Below are positions 30,972-39,716 of a DNA stretch of 41,992 bases, one piece after another; position 1 is the stretch's first letter; each line of letters opens with the position of its first letter. This DNA comes from Methylomagnum ishizawai (GTDB taxonomy: Bacteria > Pseudomonadota > Gammaproteobacteria > Methylococcales > Methylomonadaceae), in NCBI GenBank assembly GCA_945861705.1, contig CAMAVM010000022.1, forward strand, positions 1 to 41,992, written 5' to 3'. Under the pieces are notes generated by a model, which saw only the letters and a list, made by a program, of their open reading frames with translations, made no database searches and was not told the origin of the DNA. Both the position numbers and the translations under genes were made by a program.

Positions 30972-33900
30972 ATGATGTTTATTGCTGCCTTGCTCAATAG
31001 CCGGTTAAAAAATTGGCAAACTATCGCACTCACTACGGTGTTGTTTTACGTAGCAGGTCGGTTAGCGTTTCCCTTGGCTTGGTCGCAAAGTCATGTGGCC
31101 GCAGTATGGCCGCCTGCGGGTATCGGGCTAGGTGCGGTGTTATTGTGGGGCAATGCAGTGCTACCGGGCATTTATCTAGCTGATTTGTTACTGCATTATG
31201 AAATGTTCAATACGGCTGATACACCAGTCAAGCAATTGATTTTTTTCCTTAGTCCACTGAGCAGCGTCTTACGTTCATGGCTAGGTTGCCTTCTTGTCAA
31301 ACGCTACGCTGACTTCCCTAATGAGCTGGTTTCCTTACGATTAAACGTATTGTTCTTTTTTTTAGCGGGTCCGACAGCTTCTTTTTTGCCAACAGCTATT
31401 AGCACAGCGGGGTTGCTGTTAACGAATACTATTACCGAACAAGACATTGGCTTCACTTTTTTGATGTGGTGGTTGGGTGACTGTTCAGGTATCGCGGTGT
31501 TTACCCCCTTATTTTTTATTATTTTTAATAAATCACATCGAATATGGCATCAGCGTTTGCTTTCTTTGGGATTGCCGCTGATTGTTGTGTTTATGGTCGT
31601 TGCAATGGGTTATTTCTATGCTCAAGGGAAGGAGCTAGAGCGGTTAAATAAGCTCATTAGTAATCAAATGGAAGCCGTTAAATATGCTTTGCATGATGAA
31701 TTTTCTATCCATTTGAATGTGTTGGATCGCCTCAAGGATGTGCTTACCCTCAATAACGTAAACGAAACATATTTTCGCTTTAATGCACAAACCGATTTAA
31801 AAAAACATCCTGATTTGGCTCGCATTGAATGGTTAAAGGCGGTAAGGCAAAACCAAGCGTATCGTTTCGTGAGTCAATATGCTGAGGCTAATCAGAATAG
31901 CCATTCCACTGACTTTAATGCCATTCCCGAGCTAGTTAATACGCTAAATATCAAGCAGGACATCGTCACCCTAATGGGCAAACAACAGTATCTGGTTGCT
32001 GTGCCCCGTTTCGAAACGGGGCCTAATACCTGTGAATGTGTTAAAGGCGTGGTGGTCGGGATTTTTGATATTAAAGCCTACTTGTATGATGCGATGCGCC
32101 GAGGTAATTACAAACATATCATTGTTAGATTGACCGATGATGTTAGTAAGCCCACGTTTGAATCCATTTTTGGACTGAATAATGACGAAGCAATCGTCGA
32201 TCCACTTAACCTAAGCAAGCTGGAAACCATAGCGTTAGGTAATCAAAATTGGTTTTTGCAAGTTGCACCTAATAAAAGTTTCCTGGCGGAATATTATTCT
32301 TGGTCTCCGTGGCAATTATTGGTAGGTGGGATGTTTTTGACCGGACTCATGAGTATCGGTTTGCTGGTGTTGACGGGGCATACCGAATTTGTTGCTACTC
32401 AAGTTGATAAACGGACGCTGGAACTTAAACGCAGTAATCGCAAATTGGCTGCGCGGGAGCGGCAATTCAGGAAATTGGTGCAAACCCAATCGGCAGTCGT
32501 ATGGCGGGCAGATCCGGTGACGTTCAGGTTTGTGTTTGTCAGTGCCGAAGCGGATAGCATTTTAGGTTACCCCGTCAAACAATGGCTGGATGAACCTGAT
32601 TTTTGGCAGAAACACCTCCATGAAGATGATAAGGAAACTGTGTTAAATGCCTGTGCGCGAGGCAGTTTAAGCACCAAAAATAACAGCACCGATTTGGAAT
32701 ATCGCATGATAGCCGCAGATGGTCATATCGTCTGGTTGCGTGACGTTGCAACAATGGTAGTCGAGGCGGGGGTGATTACCGAGTTGTACGGTTTTATGAT
32801 CGACATCACTCGGCAAAAGCACTCAGAAGAGCAATTACGCCTAGCTGCGAATACCTTTGAAAGCCAACAGGGTATTATGATTACCGATAAGGATGCCAAT
32901 ATTTTGCGAGTTAACAAGGCATTTACTCAGATTACGGGGTTTTCGGCACCGCAAGTCATCGGGGAAAATCCCAGGTTTTTGAAATCAGGGCGGCATGACC
33001 TGACGTTTTTCCAAGATTATTGGGAGCAGCTATTAACTAACGATAAGTTTGAGGGTGAAATCTGGAATCGTCGTAAGAATGGCGAGATTTACCCGGAGTG
33101 GCAAACGGTGACGGCAGTTAGGAATGACCTGGGCGAAGTGAGCCATTATGTGTCTGTGTTCTCAGATATTACCGAAAAGAAAGATGCGGAAGACAAGATT
33201 CATAGCATGGCTTTTTACGATCCATTAACCAGCCTGCCTAATAGACGCTTATTATTGGATCGATTTGACCAGGAAATAGCCATTGCCAGAAGGCACAAGC
33301 AGTTCGGTGCCGTGTTATACCTTGATTTAGATCATTTTAAGATTTTGAATGATTCACAAGGTCATCTGGTCGGCGATGAGTTATTGATACAAGTCGGTAG
33401 TCGTCTCGCTTTGGTACTTCGGGAAGAAGACACCCCAGCCCGCTTAGGCGGAGATGAGTTTGTGGTGTTATTACATGCTAATTCGGAAACATTAGCAGCA
33501 GCCGGTGACCATGCGATGGTTGTGGCTGAAAAAATTCGGGAGCAACTCAATACCCCGTTTGTATTGGGTCAATATCAGCATCAAATTGGCACCAGCATTG
33601 GCATCGCGCTGTTCCCTGAGAACCAGGAAAATCCCGATGCCGTATTACAGCAAGCGGATACCGCCATGTATCGGTCAAAATCCAGTGGACGCAATGCCAT
33701 TAACTTTTTCCAGCCCAGTATGCAGGTTGCTGCGGATTTGCGTTTAAGTCTGGAAAATGACCTACGAGGAGCCATTGCCCAGGGACGGTTTATCCTTTGT
33801 TACCATCCGTTAATGGATGCAAATGGCAATATGGTGGGTGCTGAAGCCTTAATTCGCTGGGAAGATAAGCTTAAAGGGCGGTTGTCGCCAGCCGATTTTA

Positions 33901-34511
33901 TTCCCGTTGCTGAAGAAAGCAATCTCATCCTGACTATCGGCAAATGGGTGCTTTTGGAAGCGTGTAGCCAGATTAAAATGTGGGAAGATGCCGGGCTTGG
34001 AATCTTGCCGTACGTATCTATCAACGTGAGCTCACGGCAATTCAGGCAGCAAGATTTCGTGAATCAAGTCAAGTTTGCGATTGAAAGCATTGGCATAGCG
34101 CCTAACCGCTTGGGGATTGAGTTGACCGAAAGTGTCATGATTGTCGATATTCAAGACACCGTTGATAAAATGAAAGCCCTTAAAGCTCTGGGGGTGTCGA
34201 TTGCCGTGGATGATTTCGGAACCGGTTATTCTTCCTTGGTGTACCTGAAAAAGCTACCGTTAGATGTGTTAAAAATCGACAGAGGCTTTGTTAGGGACAT
34301 CCTGAGCGATTCCAGCGATGCAGTTATCGTAGAAACCATCATCAGCATGGCAAAACACTTGAATATTCAGGTTATTGCAGAAGGCGTGGAAACTGCCGAG
34401 CAACTGGCGTTCCTAAAAGAGAAAGGTTGTTCAATATTCCAAGGTTATTATTTCGATCAACCGTTAACTGCCGCTAATTTTGCGGAGACGTATTTGAAGA
34501 AAGAAAAATAG
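30972..34511 (+). CDS. Membrane sensor with GGDEF and EAL domains (c-di-GMP turnover)
   Basis: The 1179 aa protein has a MASE1-type membrane domain (about 1-210, with AAVWPPAGIGLGAVLLWG). A CHASE-like extracytoplasmic sensor (about 225-430) is followed by another membrane helix (LLVGGMFLTGLMSIGLLVL), then two PAS/PAC modules (about 495-615 and 620-740). A GGDEF domain with intact GGDEF at 826-830 carries the product-inhibition site R-E-E-D five residues before it. The EAL domain has EALIRW from Glu958 and DDFGTGYSS from Asp1080. Both catalytic motifs look active, so it could make and break cyclic di-GMP; which activity dominates cannot be read. The signal sensed is unknown. It stands alone in its transcript. 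Confidence 0.93.
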   Translation: MMFIAALLNSRLKNWQTIALTTVLFYVAGRLAFPLAWSQSHVAAVWPPAGIGLGAVLLWGNAVLPGIYLADLLLHYEMFNTADTPVKQLIFFLSPLSSVLRSWLGCLLVKRYADFPNELVSLRLNVLFFFLAGPTASFLPTAISTAGLLLTNTITEQDIGFTFLMWWLGDCSGIAVFTPLFFIIFNKSHRIWHQRLLSLGLPLIVVFMVVAMGYFYAQGKELERLNKLISNQMEAVKYALHDEFSIHLNVLDRLKDVLTLNNVNETYFRFNAQTDLKKHPDLARIEWLKAVRQNQAYRFVSQYAEANQNSHSTDFNAIPELVNTLNIKQDIVTLMGKQQYLVAVPRFETGPNTCECVKGVVVGIFDIKAYLYDAMRRGNYKHIIVRLTDDVSKPTFESIFGLNNDEAIVDPLNLSKLETIALGNQNWFLQVAPNKSFLAEYYSWSPWQLLVGGMFLTGLMSIGLLVLTGHTEFVATQVDKRTLELKRSNRKLAARERQFRKLVQTQSAVVWRADPVTFRFVFVSAEADSILGYPVKQWLDEPDFWQKHLHEDDKETVLNACARGSLSTKNNSTDLEYRMIAADGHIVWLRDVATMVVEAGVITELYGFMIDITRQKHSEEQLRLAANTFESQQGIMITDKDANILRVNKAFTQITGFSAPQVIGENPRFLKSGRHDLTFFQDYWEQLLTNDKFEGEIWNRRKNGEIYPEWQTVTAVRNDLGEVSHYVSVFSDITEKKDAEDKIHSMAFYDPLTSLPNRRLLLDRFDQEIAIARRHKQFGAVLYLDLDHFKILNDSQGHLVGDELLIQVGSRLALVLREEDTPARLGGDEFVVLLHANSETLAAAGDHAMVVAEKIREQLNTPFVLGQYQHQIGTSIGIALFPENQENPDAVLQQADTAMYRSKSSGRNAINFFQPSMQVAADLRLSLENDLRGAIAQGRFILCYHPLMDANGNMVGAEALIRWEDKLKGRLSPADFIPVAEESNLILTIGKWVLLEACSQIKMWEDAGLGILPYVSINVSSRQFRQQDFVNQVKFAIESIGIAPNRLGIELTESVMIVDIQDTVDKMKALKALGVSIAVDDFGTGYSSLVYLKKLPLDVLKIDRGFVRDILSDSSDAVIVETIISMAKHLNIQVIAEGVETAEQLAFLKEKGCSIFQGYYFDQPLTAANFAETYLKKEK

Positions 34512-34558
34512 GCTAAAGGCGCAAGGTCTGCTGTTTTTTAGTCTTGCGCCTACTTTTT
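34511..34558. terminator. Terminator hairpin between convergent genes, made from an AAGGC-type repeat
   Basis: AGGCGCAAG (34517-34525) and CTTGCGCCT (34543-34551) form a 9 bp stem, followed by ACTTTTT on the plus strand. It overlaps the stop codon of the minus-strand membrane gene. The sequence GGCTAAAGGCGCAAGG belongs to the same repeat family as 18511-18798 and 38580-38660, so a repeat seems to serve as terminator here. Confidence 0.7.
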
Positions 34559-35047
34559 AAGACAACCGGATAAAGCATAGCGCATCGTCAACAAGGTCAT
34601 CATCGTTGGGTATTGAATAAAGCGATTTTCAAAATAAAGCGTGACCGTAACGCAAATCATCACTAGCCAGGGATCAACTACGCCTGAGTCAGCAATAGCT
34701 TGCATACGTTGAAGGCTATCGCGATCAATTTTATGACGCTGTTCAATGAAAAATAAGGTCGCAAAAGCAATGATTAAAGTGAAATAAATGGGAAAGAAAA
34801 AGAATATTGGCGAATCGGTAACAAACAACGGTTTCCAATAGGCAAACCACGCAAATAAGATACTACTAGCAAAAAGATCGTAGCTGATTGTTTCGGGCAG
34901 CTTTTTAAAAAAATTACCGATTATCGTTGCAATAGCAATCGTCAAACCCACGTACATAAATACAGGCGAAACCAACACGCCCTGTAATGGGCTTTTGGTT
35001 TGCACAATAACGGCCAAAATAAGACAAAGCGCTACGAAAACTGGCAT
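34550..35047 (-). CDS. Hypothetical integral membrane protein
   Basis: I do not recognise this 165 aa protein. It has about five hydrophobic segments (MPVFVALCLILAVIV, FMYVGLTIAIATIIG, LFASSILFAWFAYW, FFFFPIYFTLIIAFATLFF, PWLVMICVTVTLYF) with a charged loop EQRHKIDRDSLQRM before the last. It lies 102 bp downstream of pqiC on the same strand, so it may be co-transcribed with the pqi genes, but it is not a usual member of that cluster. Its stop codon sits in a terminator hairpin. Confidence 0.7.
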   Translation of the reverse strand: MPVFVALCLILAVIVQTKSPLQGVLVSPVFMYVGLTIAIATIIGNFFKKLPETISYDLFASSILFAWFAYWKPLFVTDSPIFFFFPIYFTLIIAFATLFFIEQRHKIDRDSLQRMQAIADSGVVDPWLVMICVTVTLYFENRFIQYPTMMTLLTMRYALSGCLKK

Positions 35048-35149
35048 GGTGGGCTTATTAAGATAAACTTAAATGAATTTGCGTTGCTTATTAACGCGTA
35101 CACATCATCAGTGTAGCTGGAAATTTCAAAACACAAATTGTTTATGTCA

Positions 35150-35743
35150 TTAGCTATGATTTTCAGCCTTAAGCAATTCCAGTGATAATTCCCGGCTAAA
35201 TTCTCCTAGAATTCTACTAAGTGCGCGGACTGTTGCTGGATAAGACGAATCAGACAGTGAATGCTTGATAAGCGAATGACCATTTTTTAAGATGTCATGA
35301 CTGGATTCGTTTTTTATTGTCCAATTGGCTTCCAGATTGGCTGATTCGCCAGGGGTAGTATCAAAGCGGATTATGTCTATGATGACTTGTAAATCTACCG
35401 TGCCATGTATGCTCCAAGGATAAGTATGGATGATGTTGTTGGGCTGCAAAGTGGACAAATTACGGGTTAAGGCTTGCAGCAGGTTATCTTGTAAGGGTGA
35501 TGCCCATTGCTGAAATTCCGCGATTTGTACGGTGTTGTTTGAGGATCGAGTAATAATTTGGTTATGTTCCAATAGAATAGGAACAGTTACTGGACCAATC
35601 CCAATGGTACGTTGCCTGCTGGTTTCTACGGTTGATGGAGCTGACTGGCTCAGTGGTTCAAGGACATAGAACTGCACAGTAGGCGCGCGAACGCATCCTG
35701 ATAATAAAACACCTAATACAATTGTGAACACTGATTTAATCAT
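35150..35743 (-). CDS. pqiC: PqiC, outer-membrane-type lipoprotein of the Pqi system
   Basis: PqiC is the lipoprotein partner of PqiA and PqiB in a machine that bridges the envelope and probably moves lipids. The 197 aa product has a lipoprotein signal (VFTIVLGVLLSGC, lipidated Cys17). A DUF330/ABC-type auxiliary domain follows with FYVLEPL, IGIGPVTVPILLEHNQIITRS and EFQQWASPLQDNLLQALTRNL. Its start overlaps the end of pqiB by 8 bp (ATGATTAA), which implies translational coupling. Confidence 0.9.
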   Translation of the reverse strand: MIKSVFTIVLGVLLSGCVRAPTVQFYVLEPLSQSAPSTVETSRQRTIGIGPVTVPILLEHNQIITRSSNNTVQIAEFQQWASPLQDNLLQALTRNLSTLQPNNIIHTYPWSIHGTVDLQVIIDIIRFDTTPGESANLEANWTIKNESSHDILKNGHSLIKHSLSDSSYPATVRALSRILGEFSRELSLELLKAENHS

Positions 35744-37352
35744 CTTTATCCTCGTCTTTGCCGCGAATTAAGGATTCAGGGTGTTGTTCCAGATAATCGG
35801 TCAGTTGCTTCATGGAACGAGCCGCTTGGGTGAATTCCTGGAGCATTTTGTGGAATTCATAATAGCCTGTCGAGCCAGGCTCCAGATTACCCAGCACCCC
35901 CTGAGCTGATTTAATCGTGCCACTAGCATTGCCCAGTGTTTCTTTAGCTGTCACTAAAGTACCATTTGCTGAGATAAGCATTCCGGTTGCTGCTTTTGAG
36001 GTATCTTGCAGTGATACCAAGGTTTTGTTCATTTCCACAGTCAATTTATCCAACGGTAATTTAGCGATCTTATCCATAATCGTTTGGGCAGAATGGGTAA
36101 ATTCCTCAAAAGAACTTGCCGTAGTCGGGAATTCGGGATAATCACTGTGATGATCGTTGCTGGCGAGTATTTTACTTTCAGGATGAAAGTCCAGGTCGAT
36201 CAGCAATTGACCGGTGACTAAACTACCGGTCTGCAACTGGGCGCGTAATCCTTTGTTGATGAGTTGCGCCATTACGTCTTTGTCGCTGACTTTGTTATCG
36301 TCATTAATGGATTCGATGCGGTCTGGCTCGAGTTCTACGATGACCGGCACATGGATTTCTGCGGTTTTCTTGTCTAGCTCCAAGCTAATATCAATGACTC
36401 TACCAATCGGGATGCCGCGCAATTGCACAGGCGCACCTACGGTTAGGCCACGCACTGAACCATTAAAGTGCATCACATATTTTAATGTGTTGGTATACGT
36501 CATTTGGGTGGATTCGTCGTAAGTATCGTAGAGCTGAAACAGGCTATGTTCAGGTTCGACTTCGGTAAGCTTATCCTTGCCTGATGCACGGAAAGCAATG
36601 CCACCACTAAGCAACGAGACTAACGGTCCAGTCCTGATTTTGAAACCATCTGCACTGGCGGATAAGTCCACCCCGCTATCTATCCAAAATCGGGTGTTTT
36701 TTCTGACGAACTGATCGTAAGGCGCATTAATGAAGATGCTCAAGCGGATGGCATTGGCTTCATCGGAGAGTTTATGGCTCAATACTTCGCCAACTGGAAT
36801 GCCATGAAAATTAATGGGTGTACCAGGGCGCATAGAACCCAAGTTATTGGTTTCCAATATAAATCGCCTGCCATCGACTTGGCTTTTCATGATCGGCGGA
36901 ATCGTCAATCCGGTAAAGTGGAATTGCTGTTTACCATTGCCAGGTCTTAGTTCAATATACGCTCCAGATAGCAATGTACCCAGTCCAGACACGCCGCCCA
37001 GTCCTACCTGCGGCTTTACCACCCAAAAGCTGGTGCCATCCTTGAGATATTCCGTTGCATTGCTGTTCATCTGGGCGCTGACTTGGATGGTTTTTAAGTC
37101 ATCGTTGATTGAAATAGCAGTGACTTTGCCAATTTCTACATCCAGATAGCGTATTTTGGTCTTATCGACTTCCAAGCCTTCAGCCGTTGGAAAGTTGACA
37201 GTGATAATCTCACCTTTTTCTGCGGCAGATTTGTAGATCAGCCAGGCACTGACCAGTAAAGCAATAATCGGCAAAAACCAAACCAGCGGCAGTCCTGGCT
37301 TTTTGCTCAAGGTGATGTCTGTTGCATCGACTTCTTCGCTAGAGTTATTCAT
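35736..37352 (-). CDS. pqiB: PqiB, MCE-domain periplasm-spanning protein
   Basis: PqiB proteins are anchored in the inner membrane and stack MCE domains into a tube across the periplasm. From ATG 37352 the protein is 538 aa, with one N-terminal helix (LVWFLPIIALLVSAWLIY, about 22-40). Three MCE repeats follow (near 45-135, 160-225 and 285-380; cores GLEVDKTKIRYLDVEIGKV, MRPGTPINFHGIPVGEVL, LTVGAPVQLRGIPIGRVI). Then comes a long helical tail (about 430-530). The in-frame extension to 37403 is less likely because it lies inside the upstream gene. The start overlaps the end of that gene by 8 bp (ATGAATAA). Confidence 0.94.
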   Translation of the reverse strand: MNNSSEEVDATDITLSKKPGLPLVWFLPIIALLVSAWLIYKSAAEKGEIITVNFPTAEGLEVDKTKIRYLDVEIGKVTAISINDDLKTIQVSAQMNSNATEYLKDGTSFWVVKPQVGLGGVSGLGTLLSGAYIELRPGNGKQQFHFTGLTIPPIMKSQVDGRRFILETNNLGSMRPGTPINFHGIPVGEVLSHKLSDEANAIRLSIFINAPYDQFVRKNTRFWIDSGVDLSASADGFKIRTGPLVSLLSGGIAFRASGKDKLTEVEPEHSLFQLYDTYDESTQMTYTNTLKYVMHFNGSVRGLTVGAPVQLRGIPIGRVIDISLELDKKTAEIHVPVIVELEPDRIESINDDNKVSDKDVMAQLINKGLRAQLQTGSLVTGQLLIDLDFHPESKILASNDHHSDYPEFPTTASSFEEFTHSAQTIMDKIAKLPLDKLTVEMNKTLVSLQDTSKAATGMLISANGTLVTAKETLGNASGTIKSAQGVLGNLEPGSTGYYEFHKMLQEFTQAARSMKQLTDYLEQHPESLIRGKDEDKDD

Positions 37353-37968
37353 AACTGAACTGATGGTCCCAAATAAGCCGTGGATCAAAACTTTTTGCCG
37401 CAAACATAGTCAGCACGACGACCGCCGCAAATGCCGTGGCAGCAGGTCCTGCGATAACTTGCGCTACACCACCCAAATCGACCAAGGCAACCAGTATGGA
37501 AATCATGAAAATATCCAGCATAGACCAACGCCCGACAAAAGCGATGACACGGTACAGGCGAGTAAATAATCGGGCGTTGACCTGCCATTGGTAATGTACG
37601 CACAGCAACAATAAGCTCAATCCCAGCAATTTCATCAAGGGTACGAGGATGCTGGCGACCAGCACCAGCAAAGCAATCGGGAGCATATCACTGTGGATTA
37701 ATGCCACAATTCCGCCGATGATGGTATGGGTTTCAGCTACACCAAGCTGGGTTACGGACATAATGGGGAAAATATTAGCTGGAATGTACAAGCATAAAGC
37801 ACTGATAATTAAGGCGATAGTATGTTGCACACTGTGTGGTTTACGTGAGGTAACAGAATGTCCACAAACGGGACACAAGGTTTCTGCGAGTGATTTTATT
37901 AAATTGCCGCACTCATGACAACGGATAAATCCTTGTTTTTGTGCGGTATTTAGGGGTTTGATGGTCAT
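37345..37968 (-). CDS. pqiA: PqiA C-terminal half as a separate gene
   Basis: This 207 aa membrane protein equals the second half of E. coli PqiA. It has a zinc ribbon (Cys17, Cys20, Cys32, Cys35), then four hydrophobic segments that include the family motif LYIPANIFPIMSV and the charged RWSMLDIFMISILVALVDLGG. It starts with an ATGA overlap at the stop of the other half. E. coli carries both halves in one chain of about 417 aa; here they are two adjacent genes in the same order. A start at 38001 is open but lies inside the neighbour. Confidence 0.9.
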   Translation of the reverse strand: MTIKPLNTAQKQGFIRCHECGNLIKSLAETLCPVCGHSVTSRKPHSVQHTIALIISALCLYIPANIFPIMSVTQLGVAETHTIIGGIVALIHSDMLPIALLVLVASILVPLMKLLGLSLLLLCVHYQWQVNARLFTRLYRVIAFVGRWSMLDIFMISILVALVDLGGVAQVIAGPAATAFAAVVVLTMFAAKSFDPRLIWDHQFSYE

Positions 37969-38579
37969 GGCTTTTTGCTTAATTGAGCAATGCGCCGCCA
38001 AAACAGATAGCTATCCAACTCATTGGACAGCAGGGTATTAACGATAAGCAAAGCAATAAAAGCATACAAACCGAAGCCAAATCTAAGTTCCGCCATACCC
38101 GCCAGTTTAACGCAAGCCACGATAATCCCCAACGCATACACTTCCAGCATCGCCCATTCATTAAGATGTTGCAGCCAGCGCATCCAATGGAATAGGTGAA
38201 AGTTAGCTTTTTGTATAAACAAATGAAAGCTTATCAAAAACGCCAAACCCAAATTGACCAACGGCAGCAAAACGCTGGAAATCAAAACCAAGACCGCCAC
38301 CGCCCACATATCTTCTTTAAGCAACGCCAATACGCCCGACCACAACGTACCGTCGTGGCTATTGCCGAAAATCTTGATACCGACCATCGGTAACAAGTTA
38401 GCGGGTACTATTAATATGAGTCCGGCGAGTGATAATGCCAATGTCCGCTCTATGCTGTGCTTACGTGGTCGTTGCAATAAATAACCGCAACGCGGACAGT
38501 GCGCCTTCTCGCCATGTTCAGGGGCGGCTGGTTTCAACAATAAGTCGCATTCAGGGCAGGCTTCATACCTAGGCGACAT
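37965..38579 (-). CDS. pqiA: PqiA N-terminal half as a separate gene
   Basis: This 204 aa membrane protein equals the first half of PqiA. It has a zinc ribbon (Cys8, Cys11, Cys28, Cys31 in EACPECDLLL and AHCPRCGYLL), then LILIVPANLLPMVGIKIFG and NEWAMLEVYALGIIVACVKL. I chose ATG 38579 because the open frame upstream to 38711 passes through AAGGC repeat DNA and the end of the fae homologue. It heads the tightly overlapped pqi genes; the fae homologue lies 91 bp upstream on the same strand. Confidence 0.9.
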   Translation of the reverse strand: MSPRYEACPECDLLLKPAAPEHGEKAHCPRCGYLLQRPRKHSIERTLALSLAGLILIVPANLLPMVGIKIFGNSHDGTLWSGVLALLKEDMWAVAVLVLISSVLLPLVNLGLAFLISFHLFIQKANFHLFHWMRWLQHLNEWAMLEVYALGIIVACVKLAGMAELRFGFGLYAFIALLIVNTLLSNELDSYLFWRRIAQLSKKP

Positions 38580-38660
38580 AGGCACAAGGCTAAAGGCTAA
38601 AGGTGCAAGGCAAAAGCAAAAACAAGGCGATTTTCGCCTTGTGCCTTTAGTCTTTCGCCT
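38580..38660. repeat. AAGGC-type repeat with hairpin between fae homologue and pqiA
   Basis: GGCACAAGGCTAAAGGCTAA is followed by ACAAGGCGA (38622-38630) and TCGCCTTGT (38634-38642), a 9 bp stem with a TTT loop, then GTGCCTTTAGTCTTTCGCC. The same vocabulary occurs at 18511-18798 and 34511-34551. It may weaken transcription from the fae homologue into pqi. Confidence 0.55.
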
Positions 38661-38670
38661 GTGTTTTTTC

Positions 38671-39222
38671 TCACCACTGCGATTCACCGGTTTCTGGATC
38701 GTACATTTCATGAACGATTTTATGGCGATTAGCGATTAGCTCATCAATGCTGGGCGAGTTGCTCATGGCACGGCTGATAGCAAGCTTCATCGCTTCGTAA
38801 TTGGTGCGGTATAGGTCTTTTCTGTCCAAATCAGGGTTGGTGGCACATTCCGGCGCAATCCACAGCATGGCGATAATGCACAAGTCATTGGCTAGCTCTT
38901 TTTGGATAACACCAGCAATCACACTATCCAACACCGCATCAGCCACAGCAGATTGTACCGGGCCACCGAACAAGTTGACGTAAGCCGCAGACTTGATCGT
39001 GACTTTGGGAACAATTATCGTAGCAGGCCGCACTTGCTGATTACAGGCACGAATAGCAAACATGCGAGTATGCCCTTCTGTTTGTCCCATTAAGGTGGCA
39101 AACGCATTTCCTGCGGGACCTTTGACACTGCCGATTAGTATTTCCGGCATGGCATCTGTACCTTGTCCATCACTGGCAAACACCGTGGCTTCACCTGTTC
39201 TAAACCAAATTGTATCTGACAT
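38671..39222 (-). CDS. Formaldehyde-activating enzyme (Fae) family protein, divergent
   Basis: Fae condenses formaldehyde with tetrahydromethanopterin in methylotrophs. The 183 aa protein aligns with Fae along its length: GPAGNAFATLMGQTEGHTRMFAI, VRPATIIVPKVTIKS, GGPVQSAVADAVLDSVIAGVI and YEAMKLAISRAM. In the canonical enzyme the segment AHIDLIIG holds the histidine proposed as general acid. Here the equivalent is AMPEILIG, with Met25 in that place. It is therefore a Fae paralogue (Fae2/Fae3-like) that may have lost or changed the reaction. A C-terminal extension (HKIVHEMYDPETGESQW) is present. GGAGAT is the ribosome site. Confidence 0.88.
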   Translation of the reverse strand: MSDTIWFRTGEATVFASDGQGTDAMPEILIGSVKGPAGNAFATLMGQTEGHTRMFAIRACNQQVRPATIIVPKVTIKSAAYVNLFGGPVQSAVADAVLDSVIAGVIQKELANDLCIIAMLWIAPECATNPDLDRKDLYRTNYEAMKLAISRAMSNSPSIDELIANRHKIVHEMYDPETGESQW

Positions 39223-39716
39223 AAAATCTCCAATTATTAAACTAAATACTGCATTCTATGCTGGATGAAGTTATCGTGGCAAGAATTCCCATAGCACTAC
39301 GTTGCCGATATATACGCGATTTTTAAGGCTCACAATAACAAACTTCTCCCCCCAAAGAGCATTTTGATTCTTTGAGCGGTTTATTCGATGCGTGACAGCT
39401 CTCTTCTACACAACTGTAGCTGATGCGACAAACTAAGCTTTCATATCAGCCTATCAAAATGCTAACCGCGTTTGTTTTGGCACTAGTGGACATAAGTTAG
39501 TAAAAATCACCCAAACTATTGTATAATGCCGATATAGCTTTAGAGCTAGGTTATTCGTGCCGACAATCAATTCTGCTCCTTCCCCCTGTTAATCTGGTAA
39601 ATGGACTTGAATTTGCCAAGCCTTGGCTAATCGACCGTAGCCCACTTGAATGATTCGACTGTGTATCATAGCTTATCGCGCTACCGCGCATCCTCCCTCT
39701 ACCAACAGGTAAATTA
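39223..39716 (+). promoter_or_regulatory. Long divergent upstream region and leader of deaD
   Basis: This 494 bp gap separates the divergent fae homologue and helicase genes. A perfect TATAAT with upstream TTG (39522-39527) implies a start near 39534 and a leader of about 180 nt. The leader begins with a TAGCT/AGCTA hairpin and ends in a pyrimidine-rich stretch. Long leaders are usual for cold-shock DEAD-box helicase mRNAs. No gene is visible, and no clear Shine-Dalgarno precedes ATG 39717. Confidence 0.45.
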
